Origin: Heterocephalus glaber
Lineage: Eukaryota > Chordata > Mammalia > Rodentia > Bathyergidae
Assembly: GCF_000247695.1 (NCBI RefSeq)
Contig: NW_004624734.1
Location: 15,352,946 to 15,416,945, forward strand
DNA: 64,000 bases
Direction of reading: 5' to 3'
Shown piece by piece: positions 21,369 to 32,579 of the stretch (position 1 is the stretch's first letter; the number at the start of each line of letters is the position of its first letter). The translations under genes and the position numbers were made by a program. The notes below the pieces were generated by a model. The model was not told where the DNA came from, searched no databases, and saw nothing but the letters and a program-made list of their open reading frames with translations.

Positions 21369-22823
21369 CTCCTTAAATCATACTTAAATCTACAAATAGC
21401 AAGTTCCTAACTCTTTCTAGCATAATTCAACTGAAAATGCAACAATTCTTTCCCCAAAGTCACAGCAGTTTGGCTATTTTTCAAAATTGAAGTAAAAAAA
21501 TCTCTTCTGAGAATCAAAGCAAACACTTAGTTGTAAACCTGTGTAAAAATCAAAACCAAGTTGTATAATCCCAAGATACAATGGCACAGGGTAAACATTC
21601 TGATTCCAAAAAGGAAGAAAAAAATTAAATCAAAGCAATATTGAAATCATTAGGACAAACATTAAGACCAGTATCTCCATATATAGTACCCAGGTCACAT
21701 CATGGTAAAAATGTTAGTTCTAAAGGCTTGGGTAACTCCATCCTTTGTTCTTGCCAATTTCAGCCCCTACAGACTCTCTCTTGAAATGACTCCATTCATA
21801 GCCTACTACTTTCTTCTTCAGATATTCCAAATTCTTGGCATCTCATACTTTTTGGAGTCATCACTACATTTTGACTTCATTTCACAGAGCTTCACTCACA
21901 ACCCTTTCAGAGACTTCATGTCAGGCCTCCCAGGCTTTCTTTTGAAATATGAGTGGAAGCTTTCCTGGCCTTACAATTCTTCATTCTGCATGCTGTAAAA
22001 GTAGAATTGTGTGAAAGAACCCATGGCATCTCATTAGCAGGAGTGGTAGTGAGGTCTTCTTGACTCATGCCTGCAGCATACTTTGAGTGACTGAATGGCT
22101 AAATACAGTGAAATGAATCCTGAGGGACAGATTTCCTGAGAGATCTTTGTTGAGAAGGGGTTCCAGGAACTATCTTCTAAAATGAAAGGTTCATACTTTT
22201 GTACCCTTGAGCCTGTAATGGGTAAGGATTTGCTGATTCCTGAAATGCGCTCAAACAATTTCTTCTTATCCCTATACAAAATGCTTAGTTTCTTTTAATG
22301 GTGCTTATCTCCTTAACAACCATACCTCCTTTGGCTCCAGCTTTACATATGGTTCCTTCTAGGCCAAAATTTATGTTTTTCAAATTTTTCTACTCTGCCA
22401 TTTTCTGTGAATTCTCATTACAAATCTTGTTTAAAGCAGCCAGCAATACCCATGTCACAACCTGAATGTTAATCTGTCTTGAAATTTCTTATACCAGATC
22501 AATGAACCCACTATCTGTAATCTCAGTCTCCTGCAAAGTGTCAGGATAAGAGAATAATGTAGATACATTTTGTGCCACAGGAGTCCCCGCTGCCACGTGA
22601 TACCTCCTGAAGTTGGCCCTTACTTTTCATATTCCTACCAACATTCTAATATTTGCAGGTCTGATCGGAATCACCTGTTACATTCTTTTATAAAATTTCA
22701 GGGATTCTTTAGCTTTTATTGCCAAACTTTTCCAAATTCTTTCTGAAAACTGACTCCAAATATCTGTAAATGATGTGGCTAGGTACAATCACAATAAACA
22801 TCCTACTTCTGGTACCAATTTTC

Positions 22824-23166
22824 TGTATGAGTTAGCTTTCAAGTTTCTGGAATATAATACAGAGCAACCACAATTGAAAGGATGAGAAATTTAATTTATT
22901 TCATGTTTTCATGGGATTCAGTCCATGGTGTGTTGTTAATAAGGCAGAAACACAAATGGAAGAATTGTGTGGCAGATCAAAGTTTCTCTTTCATGGTGGC
23001 TAGTAAGAAGAGTAGGGGGATGTACCATAAAGGAAGGGGTAAGGGTTTAGATGTAGACCCCAAGATCAGACCTCCATAACCTACATAGATATACCCAAAA
23101 TTGTGCTCAACCAAACTCTAAGGCTATTACAAATCCAATCAAATTGACACTCCACCAAAACCATCA
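22824..23166 (-). mobile_element. MaLR LTR, right copy (5' LTR)
   Basis: Starts TGTATGAGTTAGC directly after GGTACCAATTTTC and contains TTTCATGTTTTCATGGGATTC, GGCAGATCAAAG and AATTGACACTCCACCAAAACC, ending at CCATCA. The same segment order as 20980-21368. Confidence 0.75.
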
Positions 23167-24815
23167 CACATACACAGTTATGATAAAGCAGAATTTTCCA
23201 GGCATAGTAAGAGACTAATAGCAATACTAATAGAGAGATTGTAACAATATCTTTTATACTTATACACCCTTATTGTACTTCCATCTTTCATTTGAAGAAA
23301 ACAATTTATGACTTCTTTTTGGCATATCTGATTTCCCAGCATTTTTACTCTTGTACTTTGTGACCATTACTAAGTAAAGTAAGAATTTTCTGAACACAAG
23401 CACTGTGATACCTCAAGAGTCAATCTGATTACTGAGACAGCTATTAAGTGAGTACATTCAACATGAATAAACCAGACCAAACAATGATTTATTTCCTAGA
23501 TAAAATGGAGGAGGAAAGAGTCTAAAAATGATTATTCATCATGCTATTCAGAATGGCGAACAATTCAAAACTCATGAATTGTTCATTTCTGGCAATTCAT
23601 ATTTATTGTTTTCTGACTGCAATTGTCTTCAGGGAACTGAAACTGAAGAAAGAAAAGTTGTGTTTAAGTGAGGACTATTGTATGCCCAGTCTTTGCACAT
23701 TGACCAAACAAGGCAAGTATTACAGTATAAAGGAAATTTTTTAAAGACAACTTGGGATAAAATGAAAACATTGAAATGAGATTATTGAAAAAGAAAAGCA
23801 TTAGGGGATTTAGAAACTGACCTACATTACTACTGTTTTCCATGTCCAGAAGTAAGCATTAATAAAAATTCAGTCTAATTTTGCTCTGGATTTAATAGCC
23901 TGAAGTTATTCAAGTAGGATCTTCTGAAGAGACTGTGTCTTGTTCCTTTTCATTTCTGCTTTTTTAAGATAAATAATTGGAGAATCATTCCTATCCAGGG
24001 GCTCATTCCATTAAATCTAACAATTTATACTTTAGAGTACTGTGTACTTGCAAATCTGTATCTGAGTAAAATCTGTATCTCTAAGTCCAAGAAAAGTTGG
24101 AAATTTTTGAAATCTCTACTAGATTCCTGAATATTATCTCTGCCTTTCTATAAATGAACTTCTGTTTTGAAACTTTGGATATATAATACATCAATGAGAA
24201 TGGTAAGGCAAATAGCAATCATAATGCTGTGCTTCATAAACTTTTCTTGTGTGATTGCAAAGTAGCAGAAATTTTTCCATTACAGTTTAAGAAGCCTAAG
24301 ATAGAACTAGATGTCATCCCTTACAGATTTGTCTGCATATGCTGACATTTTGGAAAATTCTAAGTCCAATTTAAAGAAAATAGAGAATTTTCACAATGTC
24401 TGGTTATCTTTTATTGGACCTTTACAGATTTGATGTAGACAGAGAGAATTATTCTGCTCCTTTGAAAGGCAAATGACACCTGTTTTTCTCAGAGACATTA
24501 TTGCATGGTGAGCATGTCCATGTGCCAAAGATAGCATCAAGTATGTCATGATGAACTCAAATACTTAAGGTTTCTGAATCAATTTTTTCTAAAACATCTA
24601 TAATAATCCTGTACCAGTGTATTGGATGCTTTGTGAGGGCCAAATAATGTATCACATATATTGCATAAGAAAACAGCAATTTTTGTAAAAAAATATCTGC
24701 CGTCACTGTCTATCTTTTAGCACCCATTAAGGTTAGGATGTGGAACAGATATTTATGGGCCTGTACATCCCCAGTTACTACCACATGGTGACATTCACTG
24801 TCACAAAGATTGAGG
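23167..24815. other. Intergenic DNA, no gene recognised
   Basis: No repeat or coding signature that I can name. A 67-codon ORF at 23541-23744 (plus) has no recognisable motif. Confidence 0.45.
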
Positions 24816-25012
24816 GTTTTGTTTTTTGTTTGCTTGTTTTCAGTATTGTAGGGGGAAGTGAACCCAAAGCCTTTACGTTGAACAACATCCCCAACTCGTT
24901 GTATCTTTTATTCTGAGGCAGGTTTCACTAAGTTGTCCAGGCAGGACTTGAACTTCCAATCCAATTCCTTCAGGCTCTCAAAGTGCTGGGATTATAAGCA
25001 TGCATAACCATG
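24816..25012 (-). mobile_element. B1-ID dimeric SINE (B1-dID-like), antisense
   Basis: On the minus strand, a B1-like monomer (complement of AAAGTGCTGGGATTATAAGC and GTCCAGGCAGGACTTGAAC) is followed by an ID-like monomer (complement of ACATCCCCAACTC and GAACCCAAAGCC) and an A-rich tail. The order B1 then ID matches the copy at 18531. Confidence 0.65.
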
Positions 25013-25984
25013 AGATTTTGATCAAAAAGTCAGTCATTATTTTCCCCAGAAATTGGTACAGAACTATTGGAAAGAAATAAAAGTTTCATAGTAGTGCACC
25101 CAATAAGTTAAAGTTCTGGTTTTGAAGCTGTTGGTAACCCTCTTCCCATAAAAAGAATAAGATCTACATACAGGGAAGCCACTCTGACAGACAGAGGCTG
25201 TGTGTGGTTAGGAGAAAGTGAAGAGGGTACTCAATTCATTATTTCAGTCCTTGGTTCTAGTGAGTTTCATAATCTGTCTACTCTTGGACATATCATCCAA
25301 TAAATTGGCCCAATCTTTTCCATTACTTATGCTAATTATATTGAGAATTAATCCTTGCCAGAAGTCATCCAGTCAGTACCTTCTGAGCATATTTTTTACT
25401 TTCTTGTAACCATATTACAATCTTCAAGCAAGTTTTGGTATAATTTGAAGTCTTTTTGAGAAAAATCTCTGTCCTGATTGTCATCACTCTTTATCATTGT
25501 CTACATTGGTTAGTGGGAAAAGAAGAAGTAAAAAAAGGAAGAAATAGTCAAGAAAGAAGTGAAAAATTAAGAAAAATCTATGTATGTTTATATGTATTGT
25601 TTCAACAATAAAGTTTTCGCTCATGTCAAGAGTGAGAAAAACTGTTATTTTCAGTTGCATACCACAAAAATGGAGAATCTGTATTTCTTGATACATATTG
25701 TATGTGTTTTGGTAACTAGTCAAACTTGTTGTAAACATAAGTTTTGTTACTATCTAGTTTATGATTCTCAGAAAGCTACTTAGTCTCTGTAAACTTTCAT
25801 TTTGGTTTCTGTAAAATATGGAATTTAATAAAAAAGTTGTTACATTAAACAATAGAGAAAAATGTGGACATAGCTGACCAACTTGGCTAGTTTTTGATAT
25901 TATTGTCATTGTTCTTTCTGAGAATTTTAGCCCATTTTGGCTTAATCAATCTCATTCTATCATTTCTTTTTTCCTTTATATTTA

Positions 25985-26082
25985 TTTATTTATTTTCTTA
26001 TATTTTTTGGTTCTGGTTTCAATCCCAGGACTTCAAGTGTACTAGGCAAGTGTTCTATCACTAAGCTACAACTCTAGCCCCT
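25985..26082 (-). mobile_element. Old ID-related SINE, antisense
   Basis: The complement reads GGGGCTAGAGTTGTAGCTTA, AACACTTGCCTAGTACACTT, TGGGATTGAAACCAG and an A/T-rich tail with AAATAAATAAATAAA. A-box and B-box are recognisable but diverged. Confidence 0.75.
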
Positions 26083-26384
26083 TAGGCTCCTTAATAAAGA
26101 ATTATTTCCCTGTTATATTTAATCTGTGATTATATGTAGAAATTGCTATAAGTGTGAACTCTTTCTTCTTCATTATTTTTCTTAACCAGATTCCCTGTCC
26201 CTTTTCTAGCATGTGTGTTGCTTTTAAACTTAGTTCACTTGATCAAATACTTCTAACTTAATGTGGATTTAAACATGAAACTCAAGCCAGCTGTACTTAT
26301 TTGGAGTCTACGAAGCAGAATTATTTTTAGGAGACTCTGTAGAGGTTAAAATCATTATTTTGATTATGAATCATACATAGAACA

Positions 26385-26560
26385 CTTTATTTTTCAAAGG
26401 ACTTTGGCATCATTTCATAATTTAACGCCAAAAGTGACTCAGTGGGGGATATGTCACCCATTACAGATGGGCAAGAAAAACCAAAGGTAGTTAAACAATT
26501 GCAGAGCTAGCTCATCATTAACAAGAAGGTCAGAGCACAGCTTTCTTAAAACTGCTCACT
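26385..26560 (-). mobile_element. MIR fragment, antisense
   Basis: CCCATTACAGATGGGCAAG...GGTAGTTAAACAATTGCAGAGCTAG...AAGGTCAGAGCACAG follows antisense MIR (TTTACAGATGAGG, AAGTAACTTGCCCAAGG, CAGAGC). Confidence 0.5.
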
Positions 26561-26999
26561 CCAAACTAAATCAACCAAGGAAAAAAGAATTCATATAACT
26601 GAGTATCATTACCTTTGATAGCACTTTTATTTTTTTTAATCTCTGAATACAAATTTTGGAAAGACTTTCATTTAGCAGACTCAAACCTTTTAGATACTAG
26701 TACGATAGTGACTTACTGAACAGTAGGTCATAGATTTAAGAAGTTGTAGAAACCAGATCACATTTAATTAAATATTACTCTTAAATATTTAAGAAGACTT
26801 TTTTCCAGATAATACTCTTCATCCATTGGTCAACGGTTGTAAACTTGAACTCACTTTAAAATGGCAGCTTTCTCTATTCACTCTTCTTCTGCCTATAACA
26901 ATTGTTAATTGACTATTTTAAGATCAGTTCTATATAATAAATTTTGAAATTTCATGTTATTGTTCTGTCTTATGGGGTTTTATTAAATTAAGTCATGTG

Positions 27000-27335
27000 C
27001 TAGGCATTTGAGGCTGTTGTAACAAGGTGAGATTTACTGAGTATGTTAAGTAACAAACAATTGTTTCTCTTAGGTCTAGAGGCTACAAGTCTGAGTTCAG
27101 GATGCTTGATTTTTCACCACCCTGGGGAGGGCCCTGTCCTTAGTTTTCTCTTGCGGAGAGAGGGGAAGCAAACTCTTTGTAATGTTTCCTCTTAAAAGGA
27201 CACTAATCTCATGAGGGATCCACTGTCATGACCTAATTACTTCCCAAAGTCCTTATCTTCAAATATCATGACATTATTGGGAGTTAGAACTCCTGAATAT
27301 AAATTTTGAGAGGACATAGAGTCCAAAATTTCACA
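27000..27335 (-). mobile_element. MLT1-type LTR, antisense
   Basis: GGTCTAGAGGCTACAAGTCTG, TCTTAAAAGGACACTAATCTC, CATGACCTAATTACTTCCC, CTTCAAATATCATGACATTA, AATATAAATTTTGAGAGGACA: the antisense MLT1/MST-type order (TAGAGGCTGGAAGTC ... ATAAGGACACCAGTC ... ACCTAATTACCTCCC ... GAATTTTGGGAGGACAC). Confidence 0.75.
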
Positions 27336-27829
27336 TATGAAGAAGAGAAGTTCTCTTAAAATTTAAGAACTAAGTTTTTATATCTATTCAGTGATTATAG
27401 CTATTAAAATTGAGGTAAATGAGAAAGCTCTCCAAATAGATTAATTATCTTTTTCAAGGTGTTAAAAACTTAGTCATCAGGAAATATTTATTGTAAAAAG
27501 AGAATTATTTCCACAGAAAATAACCTGAGTAACTCTATTCACTCTGTTCATGAAATGATATTACCTGTTTGAAAGTAAGCTTTGAGAAAAATAAGGTTGT
27601 TCACAAATATTTACTTCAGTGTTTATGAAGGATATAAAGCCATATCTAAACTGTATGATGTGGAAAGGGTAACAATCCTGAAAAGCTCAGGTGTAAATGT
27701 CAGGATGATTTTGACCAAAAAGACCATATACATCAGGAGGCCTTTGAATCTCTCCATTTTCATCTATTTTTTTCCATCTTTACGTGGTGGTCCTAGTGGA
27801 TAGAAGTTCAAATTTTCCTAAGGTCAACT

Positions 27830-27831
<2 letters not shown>

Positions 27832-27862
<31 letters not shown>
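27832..27862 (+). repeat. (AG)n microsatellite
   Basis: About 15 uninterrupted AG units. Confidence 0.97.
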
Positions 27863-27866
<4 letters not shown>

Positions 27867-28223
27867 ATAAGAGAGTAAAAGAAGGAAAAAGAGAGAATTT
27901 ACTCTATTCTTTTGAACTTGAAGTTTAAGGCCTAATTTTTGTTTGCTTAATTTGGACTAAATTGAATCATATGTCCAGGCCTCATCTTGACAAATAGAAT
28001 GACTTAGCTCATATGTATATTTTGGTAACTGTAGTTAGTGTGACAAAAACCCTATGGAATAAGAAAGTTAGAGGTGTTTGCCTTAAAAAAAAAAGTCAAC
28101 TAATGTTAGAAAGTAGAGACAACAGATGGCTATCAAAATGAGCAACAAATTAATCATTTTTGAAATCTTTTATGACTTTTCCTACTTTATATGATAGTTT
28201 AAAATAAATCATATAATGGTTCT

Positions 28224-28316
28224 TTTTGTTGTTTTTGTTTTGAGGAACCAGGGATCTAACTCAGGACATTGCACTTGCCAGGCAGGTGCGGTGACACTGA
28301 GCTACATCTCCAGCCC
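28224..28316 (-). mobile_element. ID SINE, antisense, with 11-bp target-site duplication
   Basis: The complement reads GGGCTGGAGATGTAGCTCAGTG, GCCAGGCAAGTGCAATG region, GAGTTAGATCCCTGGTTCC and an A-rich tail. ATAATGGTTCT at 28213-28223 and ATAAGGGTTCT at 28317-28327 flank it. Confidence 0.92.
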
Positions 28317-28327
28317 ATAAGGGTTCT

Positions 28328-29300
28328 GTTTTGTTCATCATTGTTTCTATTTCAATAAACACTGAAGTCTAAAAAAGTCCGAGACCAAAGGATAGATGCT
28401 TCTTAGCATAAAACTCGTATTAAAAGGTTCATTCATTTTTTAGAGAAAATGGCTACAATGAGCTTTTTTCCAGTGAAAACAAAACCAAATAAAATTTAGC
28501 CTATTAAATATTTAAACAAAAGGAATATATTCCAGAGGAAAGCTGACTCTTGCATCTGGTTTTTAAATAAATGTTTTCTTTATCCTCACATTTTTGTTAT
28601 TACTGTTGCTTCTGAGTATTACATATTATACAATATCTGAGAGACCATTTTGATTTCACCAAAACTTAATTCTAAGCAGCCAAATTAAATCATTGCAATG
28701 ATTCAGTAATTTCTTAAGAAGACCTTCAGACCTGAAATTAAAAGGAGTTAACTTAAGTGCTTAATTGTTTTTACAGATTTTTTTCTTCGTTGATTTTAAT
28801 TAAGGTTTTTCCTTGTCTTGTGGGCTTGGAGGATTTTCATTATCTATTGAATAACTTTATATGAAGTCACGTTGACCAACAAGTCACACAGACCTAACAA
28901 TTTTGCAGGAACAAGTTACTTGGAAATACTGGGAAATAGGATCCTACCTTCCTCTGTCAGTGACAGTTAAAGCTGCACATTGATTTCTGTTAAATGTCTC
29001 TTGAATACCTGGGAGAAGTAGCAATTACACAGAGTATGGAATGTAAGAGCTCAAAACGGTGAGCACAACCTCATACAAGAAAATTACCTGTGAACAACTG
29101 GCCGCTAAATTTCTGTATAAGAACTGGTTTCATACGATTTGAATGCGGTGGCTTTATGGGTTCATGTTTTTCAGGCTAAGAGTGTCCACAAGCTCTATCT
29201 TTAACTTTCCCAAGCAAAACAAAAAAACCCAGTGTAGATTATGTACCTCCTTTAGTGGCTATTAGAAACTAAAAATGTGTTCAGTACAGTCCTCTGTCTA
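28328..29300. other. Intergenic DNA, no gene recognised
   Basis: No family or coding signal recognised. Confidence 0.4.
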
Positions 29301-29304
29301 AAAG

Positions 29305-29480
29305 GAGTGGATTCTCTGTTGGGTGATCTGGGTTTCACTTCCCTCACTGGCCACTTACCAAAGTGTAGCATTGGATAATTGTATATTCTCTCCAAGACCT
29401 GGTGTTTAAATCTGTGAAATGGAAGGAAGAATATTATCTTCCCCAAAACAGTTTGTATATGTGCTATACAATTTTTGATA
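29305..29480 (+). mobile_element. MIR SINE
   Basis: GTGGATTCTCTGTTGGGTGA, TCTGGGTTTCACTTCCCTCACTGG shortened here to its core, CCACTTACCAAAGTG, TTTAAATCTGTGAAATGG and AGAATATTATCTTCC follow the sense MIR layout (TCTGGGTTCGAATCC, CCACTTACTAGCTGTG, TCATCTGTAAAATGG). Confidence 0.7.
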
Positions 29481-29567
29481 ATTAAAATGTGTATAAATAA
29501 TGTTTAAATATATGTAAATATTGTGTGATGATATTATGTGATACAATAAATTTATACAAAATAAAAA

Positions 29568-30655
29568 GTGTGTTAGGTTTCTCTAGAGAAGTATAAGCAG
29601 GTGTGCGTGTGTGTAATGATTTAGTGATTTATATATAAAATGTCTTCCTAAAGTCTCTTGTGTTCAGAGGTTGGGCTTTCGGAAGGTGATTGGATCATAA
29701 GGACACTAAGATCATAAATGGATTATTGCACTGAAGAATTTAAAGCTGGGTGGACTATTACAAAGTGAGATCCAGTTGGAGAATGTGTATAACTTGGGGC
29801 ATGACTTTGGAGAGTATATCTCTTGTTTTGGCCTTTCCTCTCTCTGTGTGTACTGGCTGCATGGGTTGAGAAGCTTCCTTCTAACAGGCCCTTCCATCAT
29901 CCCATTCTACCTAAAGCCAGTTAACCATAGACTGAAACCTGTGAAACCATGAGCCAAAATAAAACCCTGCTCCTCAAAGCTGTGTATGTCAATTACTTTT
30001 TCCTAACAACAAAAATTAACTAATGCTGTATAAACATATACATACTCATATATATAGAAAATTTAGAGTATATATTTAAGTATATGCAATCTATCATTAT
30101 GTATATCTGTTTATACTTATCTATCTCTAACTGTACATATGTATCTATTATCAGATAGACAGATAGAAAGAAAGATAGATAGATGGTATATAGAAGATAG
30201 ACACAGAGACAGAGAAAGGAGAGAGCAAGGAAGATAGATAAACAGACTTTCTCTGAGAATAGCTCACATGATCAGAAAGACAGAAATGCCACAATCTGCC
30301 ATCTATAGACTGGAGAACTGGGAAAGCCAGTGGCCAGTGAGGGGAGCAGTTAGTGTAAACACTGGTCTGTGGCAGGAAAGTCGAAATAAGATGTCCCAGC
30401 TGAAGCAGAGACATGAAAAACGATGGGTGAAAAATACAGTTAGATACTCCTGCTTTTACCTTCTGTTTAATTCAGGCTCTCAACAGATGGGCTGACATTC
30501 CCCGGGGAGCACAATCTGAGGTATTGCAGCCACCAGTCTAAATGTTCATCTCATCTGAAAACATCCTCACAGATCCAGCAAGAAACATCTATCAATGTGC
30601 ACACTTTGTGGCCTAATCATGTCAATTTATAAAATTAACTGTCACATGGTGACTA
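29568..30655 (-). mobile_element. Old LTR-like interspersed repeat, antisense, split by a younger LTR
   Basis: Left part GTGTTAGGTTTCTCTAGAG and right part (AATAGCTCACATGATCAG, AATCTGCCATCTATAGAC, AAGATGTCCCAGCTGAAGC, TTCAGGCTCTCAACAGATG, CTCATCTGAAAACATCCTCAC, AAAATTAACTGTCAC) fit one common mammalian LTR-like repeat (TTAGGGTTCTCCAGAG ... AATTGGCTCAC ... AAAATTAACCATCAC). The family name is not certain. A MaLR LTR at 29641-30028 and a TAGA-rich stretch separate the two parts. Confidence 0.65.
29641..30028 (+). mobile_element. MaLR-type solo LTR nested in older repeat
   Basis: Contains GGAAGGTGATTGGATCATAAG, CACTAAGATCATAAATGG, TTTGGCCTTTCCTCTCTCTG, ACCATGAGCCAAAATAAAACC (polyadenylation signal region) and TCCTAACAACAAAAATTAAC. 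TATAAA on both sides (29634-29639 and 30029-30034) is a possible duplication. Confidence 0.75.
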
Positions 30656-32579
30656 TCCCAATCCATGCTTGGCGAGTGACAGGGGTAAGGTGCCACCCCT
30701 GGCCATAAAAGTAAGAAGGCACCAAAACAACTCAGTAAGTAAGATGAATACTTCTTCAATGGAATATTTAAGGAAAATCAATATTAATGCAAAAATCCAT
30801 GAAGAATGAAATGTAAAATAGTTTTAACAAAGATATAAGCTGACCCTGATCTTACAACAGGTCTAACCTCCCTCACTTTCTTTTCCTCCCAGCTCTGAAG
30901 AATAGTTCACAAAGGAAGGACTTATCTGACCTGGTCACTGAAGGAAGGACCAAGAGGAGCTTGGGAGAAATACAAGAGAGAATTAGAAAGTCTCCATACG
31001 GGATAGCTGTTTCTGCAAAGGGACACTCACACCTACAAATACTATCACTAAAACTAAGTATTGTAAACTAGATTCCAATAGCAGCTGAAAAGACACTGGA
31101 AGGAGAGAGGCAGAGCAGACAAGGGAGAGGGTCTTGTACTTGCAGAGTATCAAGTCTTTATTTGGTGGAGATGCAAAAAAGTTAAGCCAGACTCCCTTCA
31201 TTTTAGATGCTTTAATCTAATGTTAGAAAATTCATTTTCTATAGACCTTGTTCCCTGAGGAAATTAATGTGTTTTTTAATTATTTTAATGATAGTGTTGA
31301 CTTGTTTGTTTTTCTAATGACATAAAACACATGCCACAACAGAAGAGTGCTTGCACATAGTTACCAATCATCAAATGTTCGATGTGGTATCATCATGATT
31401 GGTATTGCTACTATTATTTTTATTATAGCAGATTATTATATTTCTTTCATGCCTGTCACATTGAAGACATGAAATAAACTCTCCTATATTACCCAGAGTG
31501 AGACCTGTGGACTCTGGGAATGATTCCAGTTGTCTACTCCTCACTCCTTTTCCAGCATTTTATATTTTGGAAAGTAATTCATTCAACCAAATCAAACACC
31601 TTCAAAGCCATCAATTATTAAAATGCCAACTTCTGGATCTCTCTATCTTATATCTTGCCATATGTCTTGGGCAGACCACTGAACCTCACTTGTACAAGTA
31701 TTCACATTGCAAAAGTGCTTATTCTCAAACCCTGAAAAATTTACCTTACTTGTGGACTGCTTTTATATTTTATACTAAAAATTGCAAAAGTAGTTAAAAT
31801 TTCATGACAATAGCAAACACATAAACATCTGTTTAAAGCAACGCTAAGGTTATAGGAATAGGACTTTTACCTTCTTATTATAGTGTGTAAAAGGATGATT
31901 TGAGGGTCCTCCATATATGAAAATGTAAGACTCTTTCAGTTTGTCTAGCTGGCTCAATAGCTTTCACCTCTGGAGGAATTGGGATGCATAAGATATACAA
32001 TATAATATAGTGCATTCTACTGTTTTTTCTTTGTTCTAGTAGGTGTTATAAATTAAATCCTTAATTGCAGGGACTTGTCAGGTGATACAGCTGGGCTGTA
32101 CTTAGCACCTCATGTGGACTACTGACTAATCATTTCATAATTAACTGCTTATACTGAGATCATTTTTAAAGGCATAAATATGTACACATAAAACCATACA
32201 GTGTGCTGTAGCAGCTACAACACACCAGAAATGAAGTGTGATCTGAGGTGTAAATAATGTAGCTCTCATAACTAAGATATCAATTTATTCAATCAATAAT
32301 AATAAAGAATTTAGAGATTAAAACCAGCCTATTGGTAGAGGTAAGCATCTGGGTCATTATTCTCACATATAGTCTATTTAATGTTTTATTTTTCATTGAT
32401 TTGTTTCATAGTAGTATCTCAGTGTGTGCAGAAAAATATCTGATTCTGTACAGATATTTTTGCTATAGGTTTTTGTTGTTGTTTTAAAGGTAGAATTAGA
32501 AGAAAGCAGATTAAGCAACTTTCCCATAATCCCAAAGCTCCATTTGGAGCTTCTAGTCCTCTCTGAATGACATATAAAC
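30656..32579. other. Intergenic DNA, no gene recognised
   Basis: A 99-codon ORF at 31498-31797 (plus) has no recognisable domain and no upstream promoter signal that I can identify. No repeat named. Confidence 0.4.

Larger units (their letters stand above)
20980..23166 (-). mobile_element. Non-autonomous MaLR-type provirus with two LTRs, antisense
   Basis: Two LTR-like blocks in the same orientation bound about 1.45 kb of internal sequence. The internal part follows the MST/THE1-type MaLR internal layout on the plus strand: AAATCAAAACCAAGTTGTAT, CTGTAATGGGTAAGGATTTG, TGGTGCTTATCTCCTTAAC, and finally CTTCTGGTACCAATTTTCTG running into the right LTR, as MaLR primer-proximal sequence does. MaLR elements carry no gag-pol, and no long ORF is present. 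This is a full-structure but decayed copy, with no convincing target-site duplication. Confidence 0.8.

Noticed and set aside
20980..23166. Retroviral coding genes between the LTRs
   Set aside because: The interior is about 1.45 kb with no long ORF, consistent with a non-coding MaLR interior.
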